Source: Vandiemenella viatica
Taxonomy: Eukaryota; Arthropoda; Insecta; Orthoptera; Morabidae
Length of the DNA stretch: 64,000 nucleotides
NCBI GenBank assembly: GCA_031002005.1
Contig: JARYHS010008074.1
Coordinates: 266,973,930 to 267,037,929, forward strand
Reading direction: 5' to 3'
The translations under genes and the position numbers were made by a program. The notes beneath the pieces were generated by a model, which saw nothing but the letters and a program-made list of their open reading frames with translations, was not told the DNA's origin and did no database searches. Position 1 is the first letter of the stretch. Each line of letters opens with the position of its first letter. Positions 1 to 11,149 of this stretch are shown piece by piece.

Positions 1-1610
1 ATTCTCATGGCTGATGACATGACCAAATATGGTCATCTTTACGGTGTTTCACCACAGGTCAGCTTTTTAGAACTTTTTTAAATCTGCTTTAGTTACAAAC
101 AAGAAATTAGGCTCAAAATATTGGCCCCGACTTTAGCCTCTCAAAACTATAAACTTTATTTAGATCTGTCAGGAATTGATTAAGTTAATGCAAAAACCGT
201 GATTTCCAAAAATCCTCCATAATTATTATTTATGTTTTTATGTGTAGTTCTGAAAGTATATTGATTATTAAGCCGGAAAAATTACCAATGTGTAGCCTGA
301 ATTAAACTGCGTATTTTAAGGGTTGTCTCATCTCTGTAGGTGCTGTATCATGGACACAATAAATTGTTCTATTATTTACACGTGTGCTATTACAGAGTGT
401 TTTAGAAAATTCTTTAACATCGGTGTTACTGCTTTAAATGGCATGAAATTAATGTGTATGAAGCTAGACGAATGGATCCTTAAGGCAAACTACTTTTTAG
501 CCCGGAATCTTGGTAGGCTTTTAAATGAAAAAATGTTAAAGTTGAGTGATTTATTTTATGTGTTCAGATGGTATTTAAAAATACTTAAACGGTCCAAAAG
601 TATCAGATTTAATTGAATTTACTTCTCTTTAGGACTGTTTTAATTTATAAGTTACTTTATATCGGATGACAGTGTTTAAAATCAGTGTAAAAGTATATTA
701 AGTGTACGGTGCCTCTGGAAAGTTACTTCGAAATTGGATTAACAAACAGAAGGTCAGTAAAATGTCTTTAACTGTTTCTAGCAAATTAATTATGTGTGTT
801 TACTATCATTTACATGTTCTTAGCGCTTTTAAAATGGTTTAACTTTACTGGAATTAATTCTGAAAGGCTTGATAATTTAGTCGATTTACCGGCTCCCGGT
901 TTTCACTGATATTTCATATTTTACAGATTAGAACTACTTGAAGCCTATTAAAACTGAAAGATAATATTATTTATCATGTCTTTATCTACTTTTTAAGTCC
1001 TGAAACTTTTTAAAAGGCCTCAAATCGTTTATGGAAATAGCTTATGTAATTGTGTTATCATATTTCTTCAAACTGCTTTAAATCTCCCTGAAACTACATA
1101 TTACTGTGAAGTTATGGTTATGGTAGGTCTAGGCCTGGCTTTTATTAGTTCTTTACAACCTTTACTGTATAAAAACCTCTTCAGAAATACCAAAATCTGG
1201 TATATGCCAAAATTTAGGGTTAGATTTGACTTATATTGAAATTATTTATTTATATCTGGAATAATGCTTAGTAATCATGATAAAAGGTTTGTTTAGGCAC
1301 TCTATTTACTATTATTTACCATTTACTTCTTTTAAATCAGTTCAGAATATTTTCCTAACCAATGTTAGGATCTGGTATTGAAAGTTTACTCTTATATGGC
1401 ATAACCTATTTCCTGCTGGAATATTCTTGATTTATTGCATTTTATGGTTTATTTATATTGGCTATGTGTTTATTTATTTACTTTATTGTACTAGAAGTGT
1501 TGCTAACTTGATTTTACCAGTGGTACCGCGTACTAAAGTTAACCCCAAACTTGGCCGGATTCTAACGGAATATATTGAAAATAGAACGAGGGATACCTTA
1601 CATGCCCCCT
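1..1610 (+). repeat. Long LTR-like direct repeat, copy A (left edge cut by window)
   Basis: This copy aligns from its first base with 4659 onward and ends at the same sequence (..GAGGGATACCTTACA) as copy B, so the pair looks like two LTRs around a ~3 kb core. The end in CA fits an LTR 3' end. The start cannot be seen because the window begins inside or at the edge of it. No long reading frame is present. The short open frames at 323-616 and 1427-1612 have no recognisable domain. The downstream boundary (TGCCCCCTGAAG) is not a canonical TGG-type primer site, so the LTR reading is inference. A solo duplication of an unclassified repeat is the alternative. Confidence 0.6.
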
Positions 1611-4600
1611 GAAGATTGAAGTCATTTTTGCAAAGCAAAAACTGGCTGAACATCTTGAAGAGAAAAAGAAAACCCCAAAAAGAAAGTTAAAATCCCCAAA
1701 AATTACTGAAAAATATCCCAAAATTTGGAAAAATTCCCAAACCTAAACTTATCCCTAAACCTATGCGTTCGCTCTGTTCCTTCATTCACACTAATGTTAT
1801 CACAAAAATATTGAAGCGTTTACTCATTCACACTTTAAATTATCATCAATATCAAAATATGTAACATAAAAAAATTATTCATATGAAAGTATTATCAAAA
1901 TCTCAAAATGTATCAAAAATTCCACATATAGAACAGAACTTCAGTTCAAAGTATGAAACAAAATTAATCAATATCAAATTGACATTTAAAGAACAAAATA
2001 TTCAAGAAAAATGATAGACCTTAACTCTAAACATTCACAAAATTACAAAAAAAAGGAAAAATATCTTTTACAAAAATCAGATGTTGTACAAAAATAACAG
2101 TGTGTGTTTACAAAAATTATTTGTGTATTTCACAGAAAATATAAGGCTTCGCCTATTTCTGTCCTTTGTTTCATGAACGTCTTTCTTATTCCTACTTTCT
2201 CACACACACTTTGCTCAAAATGGGTTAAATGCCCAAGTCCTGTTCGGTCGCAGATCGTAGTGCTATAAGTTATACAAAACAAAAAGACCCTATCACTGCC
2301 GATAAATGTTCATGTCCCGGGTTCCTGTCACAGCAGTCGCCCCAAGGACCTCGGTCAGTCAGACAGTCTGTGAACAAATAAAACAAAACAAACGACTCAT
2401 GTGAGCAAAGCCATATTATTGAACTTAATCTAAAAATACAAGAGGACTTACTAACTAAACAGTAATAAAAAGAAATCAGTGACATGAAAAGTTAAATATA
2501 AGAAGCAGAAAATTCTACCTATTGCCAAAATCCGAAGATGAGCAGGTTACAAGAAAAAAAAATAAAAACTATACATAAGAAAGAGAATATAAATAAATAC
2601 TAAGTTAAGAACAATAAGTCAGTCCACTGAAAAGCTTTACAATTGGGACTGTACTTAACCTCTAGGAAAAGCATCGAAGTAAGAATCAGTGTAACTCGAG
2701 AAACTGGGAAGCTAAACAGTATAAGTATCTACAAAATTCCAATCTTAAAACTAAGAATCCAACAGAACAATACACAAGTAGAAACTTAGATACTAATGGA
2801 AACGCAGTTTCCTTTCAGCAGTATACTGCTGCGACAAAATCGGGGTACTGGTGGCAACAAAGTTGCGAGGAACCAGTACACTGGTTCATAGCAACAATAA
2901 TCTAGGGAAATACATCCTAAATGTAGGGAAATATTAAATCGCATCATACGATAGAAATGGGTACCACTTGTAAACCCATGTAGGGGTATATCTTAATGAA
3001 TGTAATGTATTAGTATAATACAGGGTATGGAGTATACTTTTACCTCCTATAATCCTCATTTACTATGCAAGGGGTCACCAATTTCAAAACCTTATATGTT
3101 GTAGGGGATTATATATAATAAATGTAGGGTATCATTGTTGCAAACAGTGAGGAGTATATGTATGCCTCCTATCATCATAAACATCTAATAATCCTCTAGG
3201 CGCAAGGAACAATCATCTTGCCTTATCCAAGTCTTCCCAATGTTACATCTTATTATAAACACAAGGGTAAATATCTACTCAAACTAGTTCTCAGATTAAT
3301 CCTCCACAATGAAAAACAAAACTAACATCTACCTTGAAATCTCATCTCAGAAAGTACATTATCTGCAAATAATTCAGTTATGTCAGCGCTAATCTCGTTA
3401 GAGTATGTTGATGTACTGTGTGTTCTGTGTTTTTCTTAATCCTAATTGTTTGTGTGAACAACGACAGTGGCGCCTATAGGGGAAATGTGGGGTATCGTGC
3501 TGTTCCTGTACAGTCACTTACAAAGTGTGGGGAATGGGGAAATGTGTCACACCCATCTAGGGGATGTACCAGGTATGTCCTCTGACTATCCTTCTGCACC
3601 CCCTCCATGGTCATGCACAAAATGAGGTCGCCCTGTGTGTTCCTAATGCAATGTAATATATAAGTGAGGTCATCTCCTCTCTGGGCCGATGCCTAAAATG
3701 CCATAATGCACATAATAATAATATAGTGGGAAAATAATAATATTGTGGGATCCGCAGGCAAGTCTTCGCTTCCTGGCCCAAGGGTACTCATAATAATAAT
3801 GGGAATGGGTAGGAATGCCAATAATAATAATATTTAGGGATCCGCAGGCAAGTCTTCACTTCCTGGCCCAAGGGTAATAATAATAAGGTAGCATTCCCCC
3901 CTTTTTGTTACTTCTTCTCTTCCAGCCTCCCCTCCCCCCCTTTTGTGAACATAGAAACACCAGTAAAATCTCCACCCCTTATTCAAAAAGAGCTTTCACT
4001 TCTTCATCGTCACAAATAAATTCCCTTCCTTGACAGTCCTTCTCAGCATCTCTCAGCTTCATCTCCAATGTATCAAATCTCTCATCAAACCCAGCCTGGC
4101 AAATAACTTCCCTAGGTAGCTGGTTACTAAATAACATTTGGATGGATGTACACAAAAGAAAAAACAAGGTTGGGCAAAAGTTCAAGCTCCCATATAACCT
4201 TAAAAATTACCATCAGCTTCATGAAGAAGTCAACAAAACATATATGCAATATAGCAAAAGGGAAAAAATAAGTAAAATCTCTTGCAATATTAACTGTCTT
4301 ACTATTTTGAATATGGTTGCCTACTTGTGCAAAATTTGAAAAAATGTCAACTGACATATACACCATAACATGACTTACTGCTTGTGAACCTCCCTGTATA
4401 TCAAGGGCAAATATTTTAAGTTTTATGACATTCCTCCTTTCATCAAACTAATTTTTCTTCTTAGGTGGGCAATGTTTCAAGTTTCTCTTAATTTTGGGTC
4501 CCCTCCCAAAACAAACAGCCTTCAAAATACTGCTCTTATCATGTGGGGGTAAGGGGTACAACCAGCTCTTCATTTTGGTGCAATGTGAAACTGAATAAGT

Positions 4601-4658
4601 TATGGGCCTTTACGGGTGTAGTGGTTTAGGAAAAAATTTAATTTATTTTAGCTTTAAT
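1611..4658. other. Core between the two long direct repeats; non-coding
   Basis: About 3 kb without any recognisable gene. It is AT-rich, with a G-rich stretch around 3470-3550. TGGCGCC at 3468-3474 follows ..ACGACAG and resembles a retroelement primer-binding site, but no LTR end can be proven there. A Lys-rich open stretch just after 1611 is short and unrecognised. If the flanking repeats are LTRs this is a non-autonomous (LARD-like) element with no gag or pol. Confidence 0.4.
3712..3890. repeat. AAT microsatellite with an 89-bp tandem duplication
   Basis: Runs of ATA/AAT alternate with a duplicated block that starts GGGATCCGCAGGCAAGTCTT. The block occurs at about 3748-3786 and again at 3837-3875, so the period is 89 bp. 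The two blocks differ at only one or two positions (CTTCGCTTCC versus CTTCACTTCC). Confidence 0.8.
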
Positions 4659-6840
4659 TCTCATGTCTGGTGACATGACCAAATATGGTCATCTTTACGG
4701 TGTTTCACCACAGGTCAGCTTTTTAGAACTTTTTTAACTCGGCTTTAGTTACAAACACGAAATTAGGCTCAAAATATTGGCCCCGATTTTAGCCTCTCAA
4801 AACTATAAACTTTATTTAGATCTGTCAGGAATTGATTAAGTTATTGCAAAAACAGTGATTTCCCAAAATCCGCCATAGTTATTATTTATGTTTTTATGTA
4901 TAACTCTGAAGATATGCTGATTATTAAGCCGGAAAAATTACTAATGTGTAGCCTGAATTAAACTGCGTATTTTAAAAGTTATTTCATCTCTGTAGTTGGT
5001 GTCTCTTAGACACAATAAATTTGTCCAGTTATTGCCTCGTGGGAGGTTGTCGAATGAACTTAGAAATTCTATAACATCGGTTCTGTTGCTTTAAATAACA
5101 TGAAATTAATGTGTATGAAGCTAGGAGAATGGATCCTTAAGAAAAACTACTCTTTAACCTGGAAACTAAGTATGCTTTTAAATGAAAAACTGTTAAAGTT
5201 GAGTGATCTATTTTATGTGTTCAGATGGCCTTTAAAAATACTTAGACGGTTGGAAACTATCAGATCTAATTGAATTTTATTCTCTTCAGGACTGTTTTAA
5301 TTTATTATTTACTTTATATCGGATGACAGTGTTTAAAATCAGTGTAAAAGCATATAATGTGTACTGTGCCTATGGCAAGTTACTTCTCAATTGGATTAAC
5401 AAACTACAGGTTAGTAAAATGTCTTTAACTGTTTATAGAAAATTAATTATGTATGTTTACTAGCATTTAACTGCTCTTAGCGCTTTTAAAATGGTTTAAC
5501 TTTACTGGAATTAATTCTGAAAGGCTTGATAATTTAGTCGATTTACCGGCTCCCGGTTTTCACTGATATTTCATATTTTACAGATTAGAACTACTTGAAG
5601 CCTATTAAAACTGAAAGATAATATTATTTATCATGTCTTTATCTACTTTTTAAGTCCTGAAACTATTTAAAAGGCCTCAAATCGTTTATGGAAATAGCTT
5701 ATGTAATTGTATGAAGCTAGACGAATGGATCTTTAAGGCAAACTACTTTTTAGCCCAGAATCTTGGTAGGCTTTTAAATGAAAAAATGTTAAAGTCGAGT
5801 GATTTATTTTATGTGTTCAGATGGCATTTAAAAATACTTAAACGGTCCGAAAGTATCAGATTTAATTGAATTTACTTCTCTTTAGGACTGTTTTAATTTA
5901 TTAGTTACTTTATATCGGATGACAGTGTTTAAAATCAGTGTAAAAGTATATTAAGTGTACGGTGCCTCTGGAAAGTTACTTCGAAATTGGATTAACAAAC
6001 AGAAGGTCAGTAAAATGTCTTTAACTGTTTCTAGCAAATTAATTATGTGTGTTTACTATCATTTACATGTTCTTAGCGCTTTTAAAATGGTTTAACTTTG
6101 CTGGAATTAATTCTGAAAGGCTTGATAATTTAGTCGATTTACCGGCTCCCGGTTTTCACTGATATTTCATATTTTACAGATTAGAACTACTTGAAGCCTA
6201 TTAAAACTGAAAGATAATATTATTTATCATGTCTTTATCTACTTTTTAAGTCCTGAAACTTTTTAAATGGCCTCAAATAGCTTATGTAATTGTGTTATCA
6301 TATTTCTTCAAACTGCTTTAAATCTCACTGAAACTACATATTACTGTGAAGTTATGGTTATGGTAGGTCTAGGCCTGGCTTTTATTAGTTCTTTACAACC
6401 TTTACTGTATAAAAATCTCTTCAGAAATACCAAAATCTTGTATATGCCAAAATTTAGGGTTAGATCTGACTTATATTGAAATTATTTATTTATCTCTGGA
6501 ATAATGCTTAGTAATCATGATAAAAGGTTTGTTTAGGCACTCTATTTACTATTATTTACCATTTACTTCTTTTAAATCAGTTCAGAATATTTTCCTAACC
6601 AATGTTAGGATCTGGTATTGAAAGTTTACTTTTATATGGCATAACCTATTTCCTGCTGGAACATCCTTGATTTATTGCATTTTATGGTTTATTTATATTG
6701 GCTATGTGTTTATTTATTTACTTTATTGTACTAGAAGTGTTGCTAACTTGATTTTACCCGTGGTACGGCGTACTAAAGTTAACCCCAAACTTGGCCGGAT
6801 TCTAACGGAATATTGAAAATAGAATGAGGGATACCTTACA
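4659..6840 (+). repeat. Long LTR-like direct repeat, copy B, with internal 596-bp duplication
   Basis: Second copy of the 1-1610 repeat in the same orientation, with long nearly identical stretches such as the 200 bp around 5480-5690. It is longer than copy A because a segment starting TGTATGAAGCTAG is present twice, at 5112 and 5708 (period 596). The second unit resembles copy A more than the first unit does (for example AGACGAATGG versus AGGAGAATGG). It ends ..GATACCTTACA at about 6840, like copy A. Confidence 0.65.
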
Positions 6841-7456
6841 CTTGCTATTTGTTTTTATTCGTGCATTTGTGCATTTCTTTTCAGCCAACCCTTTTAATTT
6901 TCACCAAAATGGATAGTTTTTGAAAACTCAAAAGTCTCATGAGTCATCTGTCTCCTATCCTTGACAAAGTAGAGTAACTCCCCAACTCAAATAATTTAAT
7001 CAAAATCACTTCTCTAACATTCTAAATTTCATAAATTATGTGTAATAATTCCCTTTATTGCCAAGTTTATTATTCCTTAGTACCATACTTGTTTACTTGA
7101 TAATTAATATTGTACTCTTTCACGCAGAATTATTTTGTTCAAATTGATCAGTGAAAACACTACCCTCTTTGTATCTTCTGAGTAGTGTCCATCCACTCCA
7201 GAGACTCTCCAAAACTACAAGCACAACTTGTAATCATTTTACCATTTTACGAAAATAATTAAGAATATTCTGAAATCCCTGAACTATCAGAAATCACCCC
7301 CAGAAACTCAAACTTTATTATTTTTATTGTGCTAACCTTTTAATGTTCTCTTTTCCTTGAAATCATGCATATTTATAGTAATGACTCATACTTTTAATAT
7401 ATATTTACTTGCCAAACTTTGATCTGACAAAAAACTGGAAGCTGTTATAAGTGAAT
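6841..7456. other. AT-rich spacer, nothing recognised
   Basis: About 600 bp of unique-looking AT-rich sequence between the LTR-like repeat and the ~187-bp-unit array. I see no coding region, RNA gene or known repeat. Confidence 0.5.
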
Positions 7457-8578
7457 ACCAGCTGGTGCCCACAACTTCGTTTGTGTTGGTAAGGGGTTTG
7501 GATTGACAGCTACCGACATCCAACCACCATAGTGCACAATAGGAGACTCGATGCTATTACCACACACAAATGCCAGTCATCTGCGCTATGTAGTTCAGGC
7601 AGCAAAGTAAAATATATGGACACACGTCTTTGGTTGAAATACGAAATTATCATTGACCGATTACTTTCAACCACCAAATCTCACACACTCGTACAGTTAC
7701 CGAAATTCGGCCAATGTTGTGATTGGTGGGTGACTCTGTGCTACAACCACACACAAACACCAGTGATCTGCGCTAGACAGTTTTGGCTGAAAAATGATAC
7801 ACCATGTCACATACGTCTGTGGTAGAAATATGAAAGAGCCGCAGGTCAACCAATTTCAACCACCATATGTCCAACACCCCTATAGCTACCGACATCTTAC
7901 CACCATAACACACGTTGGAAGACATGATACTACTACCACACACAAACACCAATGGTCTACACTATTTAGTTGTGGCAGCAAAGTGACATATACATTGACA
8001 CATGTCTTTGGTCTAAATACGAAAATATCATTGTTCGGCCAATTTCAACCACCATATCTTCCCCACTCGCACAGTTACCAAAATTCAGCCAATGTTGTGA
8101 TCGGCGGGTGGCTCTGTGCTACTACCACACACAAACACCAGTGATCTGTGCTAGATAGTTTTGGCTGAAAAGTGATACACCATGACACATGCGTCTTTGG
8201 TAGAAATATGAAAGTGGCGCACGTCGACCAGTTTCAACCACCATATTTCCCACACCTTTATAACTACCGACACCTAACCACCATAGTGCACGATTGGAGA
8301 TTCGATGTTATTACCACACACAAACATCAATGGTCTACCCTACGTAGTGTTGGCAGGAAACAGAAGTGTAAGGATACACAAGTCTTTAGTCGAAATATGA
8401 AAATGCTCTGCATCAACCACTTTTAACCATCAAATCTCCCACATCTCCACAGCTATCGGCATTCGGCCAAAGTTGTGCATGACAGGAAACTCCATGCTAC
8501 TTCCACACACAAACACCAGTGATCTGTGTTAAGTACTGGTGGCTGAAAAGTGAAATATGGGGAAACACACGTCTATTT
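7457..8578 (+). repeat. Array element of ~187-bp units, six units, + orientation
   Basis: The motif ACCACACACAAA(C/T) recurs at about 7559, 7744, 7932, 8124, 8312 and 8500, a spacing of 185-192 bp. Adjacent text alternates between a CAGTGATCTG type and a CAATGGTCTA type, so units may be organised as dimers. The element starts near CTGGTGCCCACAACTTCG (7462) and ends in ..CACACGTCTATTTTTA near 8578. The same two ends occur in inverted orientation at 13740-14712. Overlapping open frames here (7532-8426) are a by-product of the repeat and not genes. Confidence 0.85.
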
Positions 8579-8956
8579 TTATTTGTATATAAGATTAGTG
8601 GAAATTATTATATTTTTTATGAGAATATTTGTGAAGTGTAATTTTAATTGTTTTGATTGTAATCTACATTAGCACTTGTTATACAACACAGTTTTTACCC
8701 ACATTGTTGGCAAATTTTGATGAATTTTGTGTACTAAAAAGAGCTTTTAGACAGGATCAAAATAAAAAAATCTTAAAATGGGAACACAAATATCAAAATC
8801 TGATTTTATTGCAGTCATAGGTCAGAGCCCAATACAGGAATTCATATTATTGTGGTCATTAATATTGAAAGGAAGATGAATTACACACTTCATTCACCAG
8901 CAAATCAATGGGGGAGAGACAACAAAAAATACTACACAAACACAAAAAAAGTAGTA
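8579..8956. other. AT-rich spacer, nothing recognised
   Basis: AT-rich sequence between the array element and the TA target site of the following DNA transposon. No gene or repeat was recognised. Confidence 0.5.
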
Positions 8957-10017
8957 CAGGGTGTGAGAGGGAAACTTGTTTATTTGAAACACGTGCCTTG
9001 AAGCAACAGTTATTCTGAGAAGGGTGGGGAGGTGCTCATACAGAAGAGCGGAACTTAATGGTTTCTGGCATTTAGGTTTAGTAACAGTCATGCAGTGAAC
9101 GAGGGAGGAGCACTAGTTTGCCTTTGAGGCTGTTCAATCATTGCCATGCAATGTGTATTCAGGAATCACTTTAATATCATGACCGTGGGATGTGTTGCTG
9201 ATTGGAAAACAATTCTTTTATGGGTGGCCAGTTTCAAGAAAACCAGCAATGTAAAAACAAAAAGAAAAAAATATTCCTGGAGGTTCAGGAACTGTTAGGA
9301 CCCCCGAAAACATGTGCAGGTTAGGCTGTCGTTTATGTGATCTAATTGAACTGCATCCAAACATTAATCTGCTTTGCATTGTTCTGTAAGTAGAGTTCTT
9401 CATGAAGAACTACAATTTCATCCATACAAATGGGCTGTGGTGCAAAAACTTAATCCATGCGATTTTCTTTCATAAAAAAATGTATGCAAAGCCACTCTTG
9501 ACAATTTGCCTCATGATGCCATTGTGTTCTTCAGCAATGAGGCTCCTTTTCATCTTTCTGCTTGCCTTAACAGCATAACATGCAATACTGGAGTGGCACA
9601 AATCCCTGAGAGCTTCATAAGCAGCTCCTGCATATAGAATGTGCGACTGTTTAGTGGGCATTATTGGACCAAAATTTTTTGAAGAAAGTGGTCATACAGT
9701 TACAGTCAATTGTGTTTGTTATTTCGTTGTGACTGAGGAGGTTTTTTTTATTTACCACAACTTCAAGAAATGAATATGAGGGATGTCTGGTTTCAGCAGG
9801 TTTGCATCATGGCCCACACAGTGCGAATGTCGATGAATTTTTTGCGAGGAGAATTATCCAGTTGCATCATCTAATTGCAGGGTCCCGTGGACATTTTTGT
9901 GAGGCTATATGAAATCCCTAGTTCACACCTACCATGCAATGAATCTGGCTCAACTGAAGAACAATATTGAGGCTATGTAGTCTTCACGGGTGTGCAGCTG
10001 GATGGTGTTTTGAAAAC

Positions 10018-10080
10018 ACGACGTTTCGACAACCAGCTCGGTTGTCTTCATCAGGCTTCCGGTGTCTGCAGGCTGACGAA
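10018..10080 (-). ncRNA. Hammerhead ribozyme-like motif (- arm)
   Basis: Mirror image of the + arm motif. Read on the minus strand, CTGATGA lies at 10054-10048 and GAAAC at 10027-10023, with the same stem II. Both strands of this insertion could therefore produce a hammerhead-like RNA. The same structural caveats apply. Confidence 0.45.
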
Positions 10081-10104
10081 AGCTGGCAGTCACCGCCAGC
10101 TTTC

Positions 10105-10170
10105 GTCAGCCTGCATACACCGGAAGCCTGATGAAGACAACCGAGCTGGTTGTCGAAACGTCGTGTTTTC
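10105..10170 (+). ncRNA. Hammerhead ribozyme-like motif (+ arm)
   Basis: The conserved boxes CTGATGA (10128-10134) and GAAAC (10155-10159) are separated by a 7-bp stem, GACAACC/GGTTGTC, closed by GAGCT. The text continues ACGTC (10158-10162). The self-complementary ACGT would serve as the minimal stem III of dimeric type I hammerheads, with cleavage after GTC. The base pair next to the core (A10.1/C11.1) is mismatched and stem I looks weak by eye, so activity is uncertain. Confidence 0.5.
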
Positions 10171-10603
10171 AAAACACCATCCGGCTGCACACCCGTGAAG
10201 ACTACATTGCTTCAATACGCCGGGAAAGTCTCCACGCTCACAATATTGAGGCTGCTATCGACAACATATCCATTGACATGTTGAAAAGAGGTGGACAAAA
10301 GCTTCAACCAGAATGGAGGCCGTTTTAATGATATAATTTTTAAAACATAACAGATAAAAACTTTAAATGTCTCTCTGTAACAAGGGAATAGAATTAAACT
10401 GATATTTCATATACTGTTTGTGTTATTGATTTTTAAAATAAGGAAGCATCCTTGCCACACCCTGTATTTTGTCAAAAAACCTGGCTTATAATTTTAGGGG
10501 ATAAAGCAATTTGTTATGTTTGTGGGGGTAAACTATCAACTCTGTCTAGTGAGAATTTGTTTATGACCGTTAGTTCAGAGCAGAAGTAGAGGGTACGGGA
10601 GGA

Positions 10604-10811
10604 CCGAGCGTGGTGGTGTAACGGATAGCGTCCGGGCATCCAGATTTTGGTTTTCCATGGTTTCCCAAATCACTCCAGGTGAATGCCGGGATGCTTCCTT
10701 CAAAAGGCCATGGCCGAATTCCTTCCCATTCCTTGCCCCCATCCTTTCCCGTCTCTAAAGACCACGTTGTTAAAAAGGGACGTTAAACTGTTAAAAAAAA
10801 AAAAAAAAAAA
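10604..10811 (+). mobile_element. tRNA-derived SINE (family A), B box deleted
   Basis: Starts CCGAGCGTGGTGGTGTAACG with an A-box match (TGGTGTAACGG) and ends in a run of about 20 A. It is flanked by the target duplication GGTACGGGAGGA (10592-10603 and 10812-10823). Compared with the full copy at 36421-36657 it lacks about 40 bp between GATAGCG and TCCGGGCATCC, which removes the B box. Other copies lie at 14318-14562, 36222-36720, 37130-37340 and 50941-51170. Confidence 0.9.
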
Positions 10812-11149
10812 GGTACGGGAGGAGGGATTGAGTATTATTACAAATATTAAGTTCAGAAAGGACTTAGGAATGAGTGATAGGTAAAATTAAAAATAAGAAA
10901 TATATATGTAGTAGGGAAAAGGCTAATATTAAATAAAGGTGTGTATAATATAAATGAAAATAAATTGATAAATTATACATGGATTTGCCAGGGTGGGATA
11001 GTGGAGAGGAAGGCAAATATAATCTGTGTACATTACCATGGGCACTCTCAAGATACCATCTTACACTACCCCTTCCTGAACAGACTGGACAGTCTTTACG
11101 TATATAGAGGCCATTTTTTATAACCTTGACCCATGTTGAAAATCACCTC

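Larger units (their letters stand above)
9975..10239. mobile_element. Palindromic Penelope-like terminal element
   Basis: Two nearly perfect inverted arms of about 112 bp (about 9975-10087 and 10095-10206) are separated by only a few bases and followed by a 33-bp unpaired tail. It is flanked by a 14-bp direct repeat, ACAATATTGAGGCT (9961-9974 and 10240-10253), which proves insertion into the older transposon. Each arm carries a hammerhead-ribozyme core. Penelope-like retroelements are known to carry hammerheads in their terminal repeats and to form inverted terminal copies, so this is best read as a dimer of such ends without a reverse transcriptase. Family assignment is inference. Confidence 0.65.
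9366..10328 (+). pseudogene. IS630/mariner-type transposase remnant
   Basis: Translating short stretches gives the order expected of a DDE transposase: an HTH-side piece reading HPYKWAVVQKLNPCDF near 9420, then FFSNEAPFHLSA near 9530, where the family has the first catalytic Asp in SDEAHFHLSG. IIGPKFFEESGHTVTV lies near 9660, MNMRDVWFQQ near 9770, and a C-terminal piece at 10254-10328 beyond the insertion. The first catalytic Asp position reads Asn (SNEA), several frameshifts and stops are present, and the gene is split by the Penelope-like element, so no active protein can be made. Confidence 0.8.
8957..10464 (+). mobile_element. Decayed IS630/Tc1-mariner-type DNA transposon
   Basis: The ends are CAGGGTGTG (8957) and CACACCCTG (to 10464), inverted and flanked by TA on both sides (8955-8956, 10465-10466), the target duplication of the Tc1/mariner superfamily. 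The + strand between about 9100 and 10330 carries transposase fragments in several frames. It is interrupted by a Penelope-like insertion at 9975-10239, with a 14-bp duplication of ACAATATTGAGGCT on both sides. It lies upstream of the first visible Elongin A exon, so it is probably inside an earlier intron. Confidence 0.85.

Noticed and set aside
3468..3474. TGGCGCC as a retroelement primer-binding site
   Set aside because: No second LTR end or gag follows, and the surrounding repeats do not end there; kept only as a remark.
7532..8426. Overlapping open frames of 62-116 codons as possible small genes
   Set aside because: They arise from the ~187-bp tandem units; the repeated His/Thr/Tyr-rich text follows the repeat period and has no start or splice context.
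7457..8578. CRISPR-like array because of regular spacing
   Set aside because: Units are ~187 bp, diverged throughout, in a eukaryotic genome, without short identical repeats and unique spacers.
9984..10198. Two near-identical 68-codon frames on opposite strands
   Set aside because: They are the two arms of the palindromic insertion read in each direction, not genes.
10604..10680. A functional tRNA gene
   Set aside because: The A-box match belongs to a SINE with poly-A tail and target duplication; no cloverleaf can be completed here or in the other copies.
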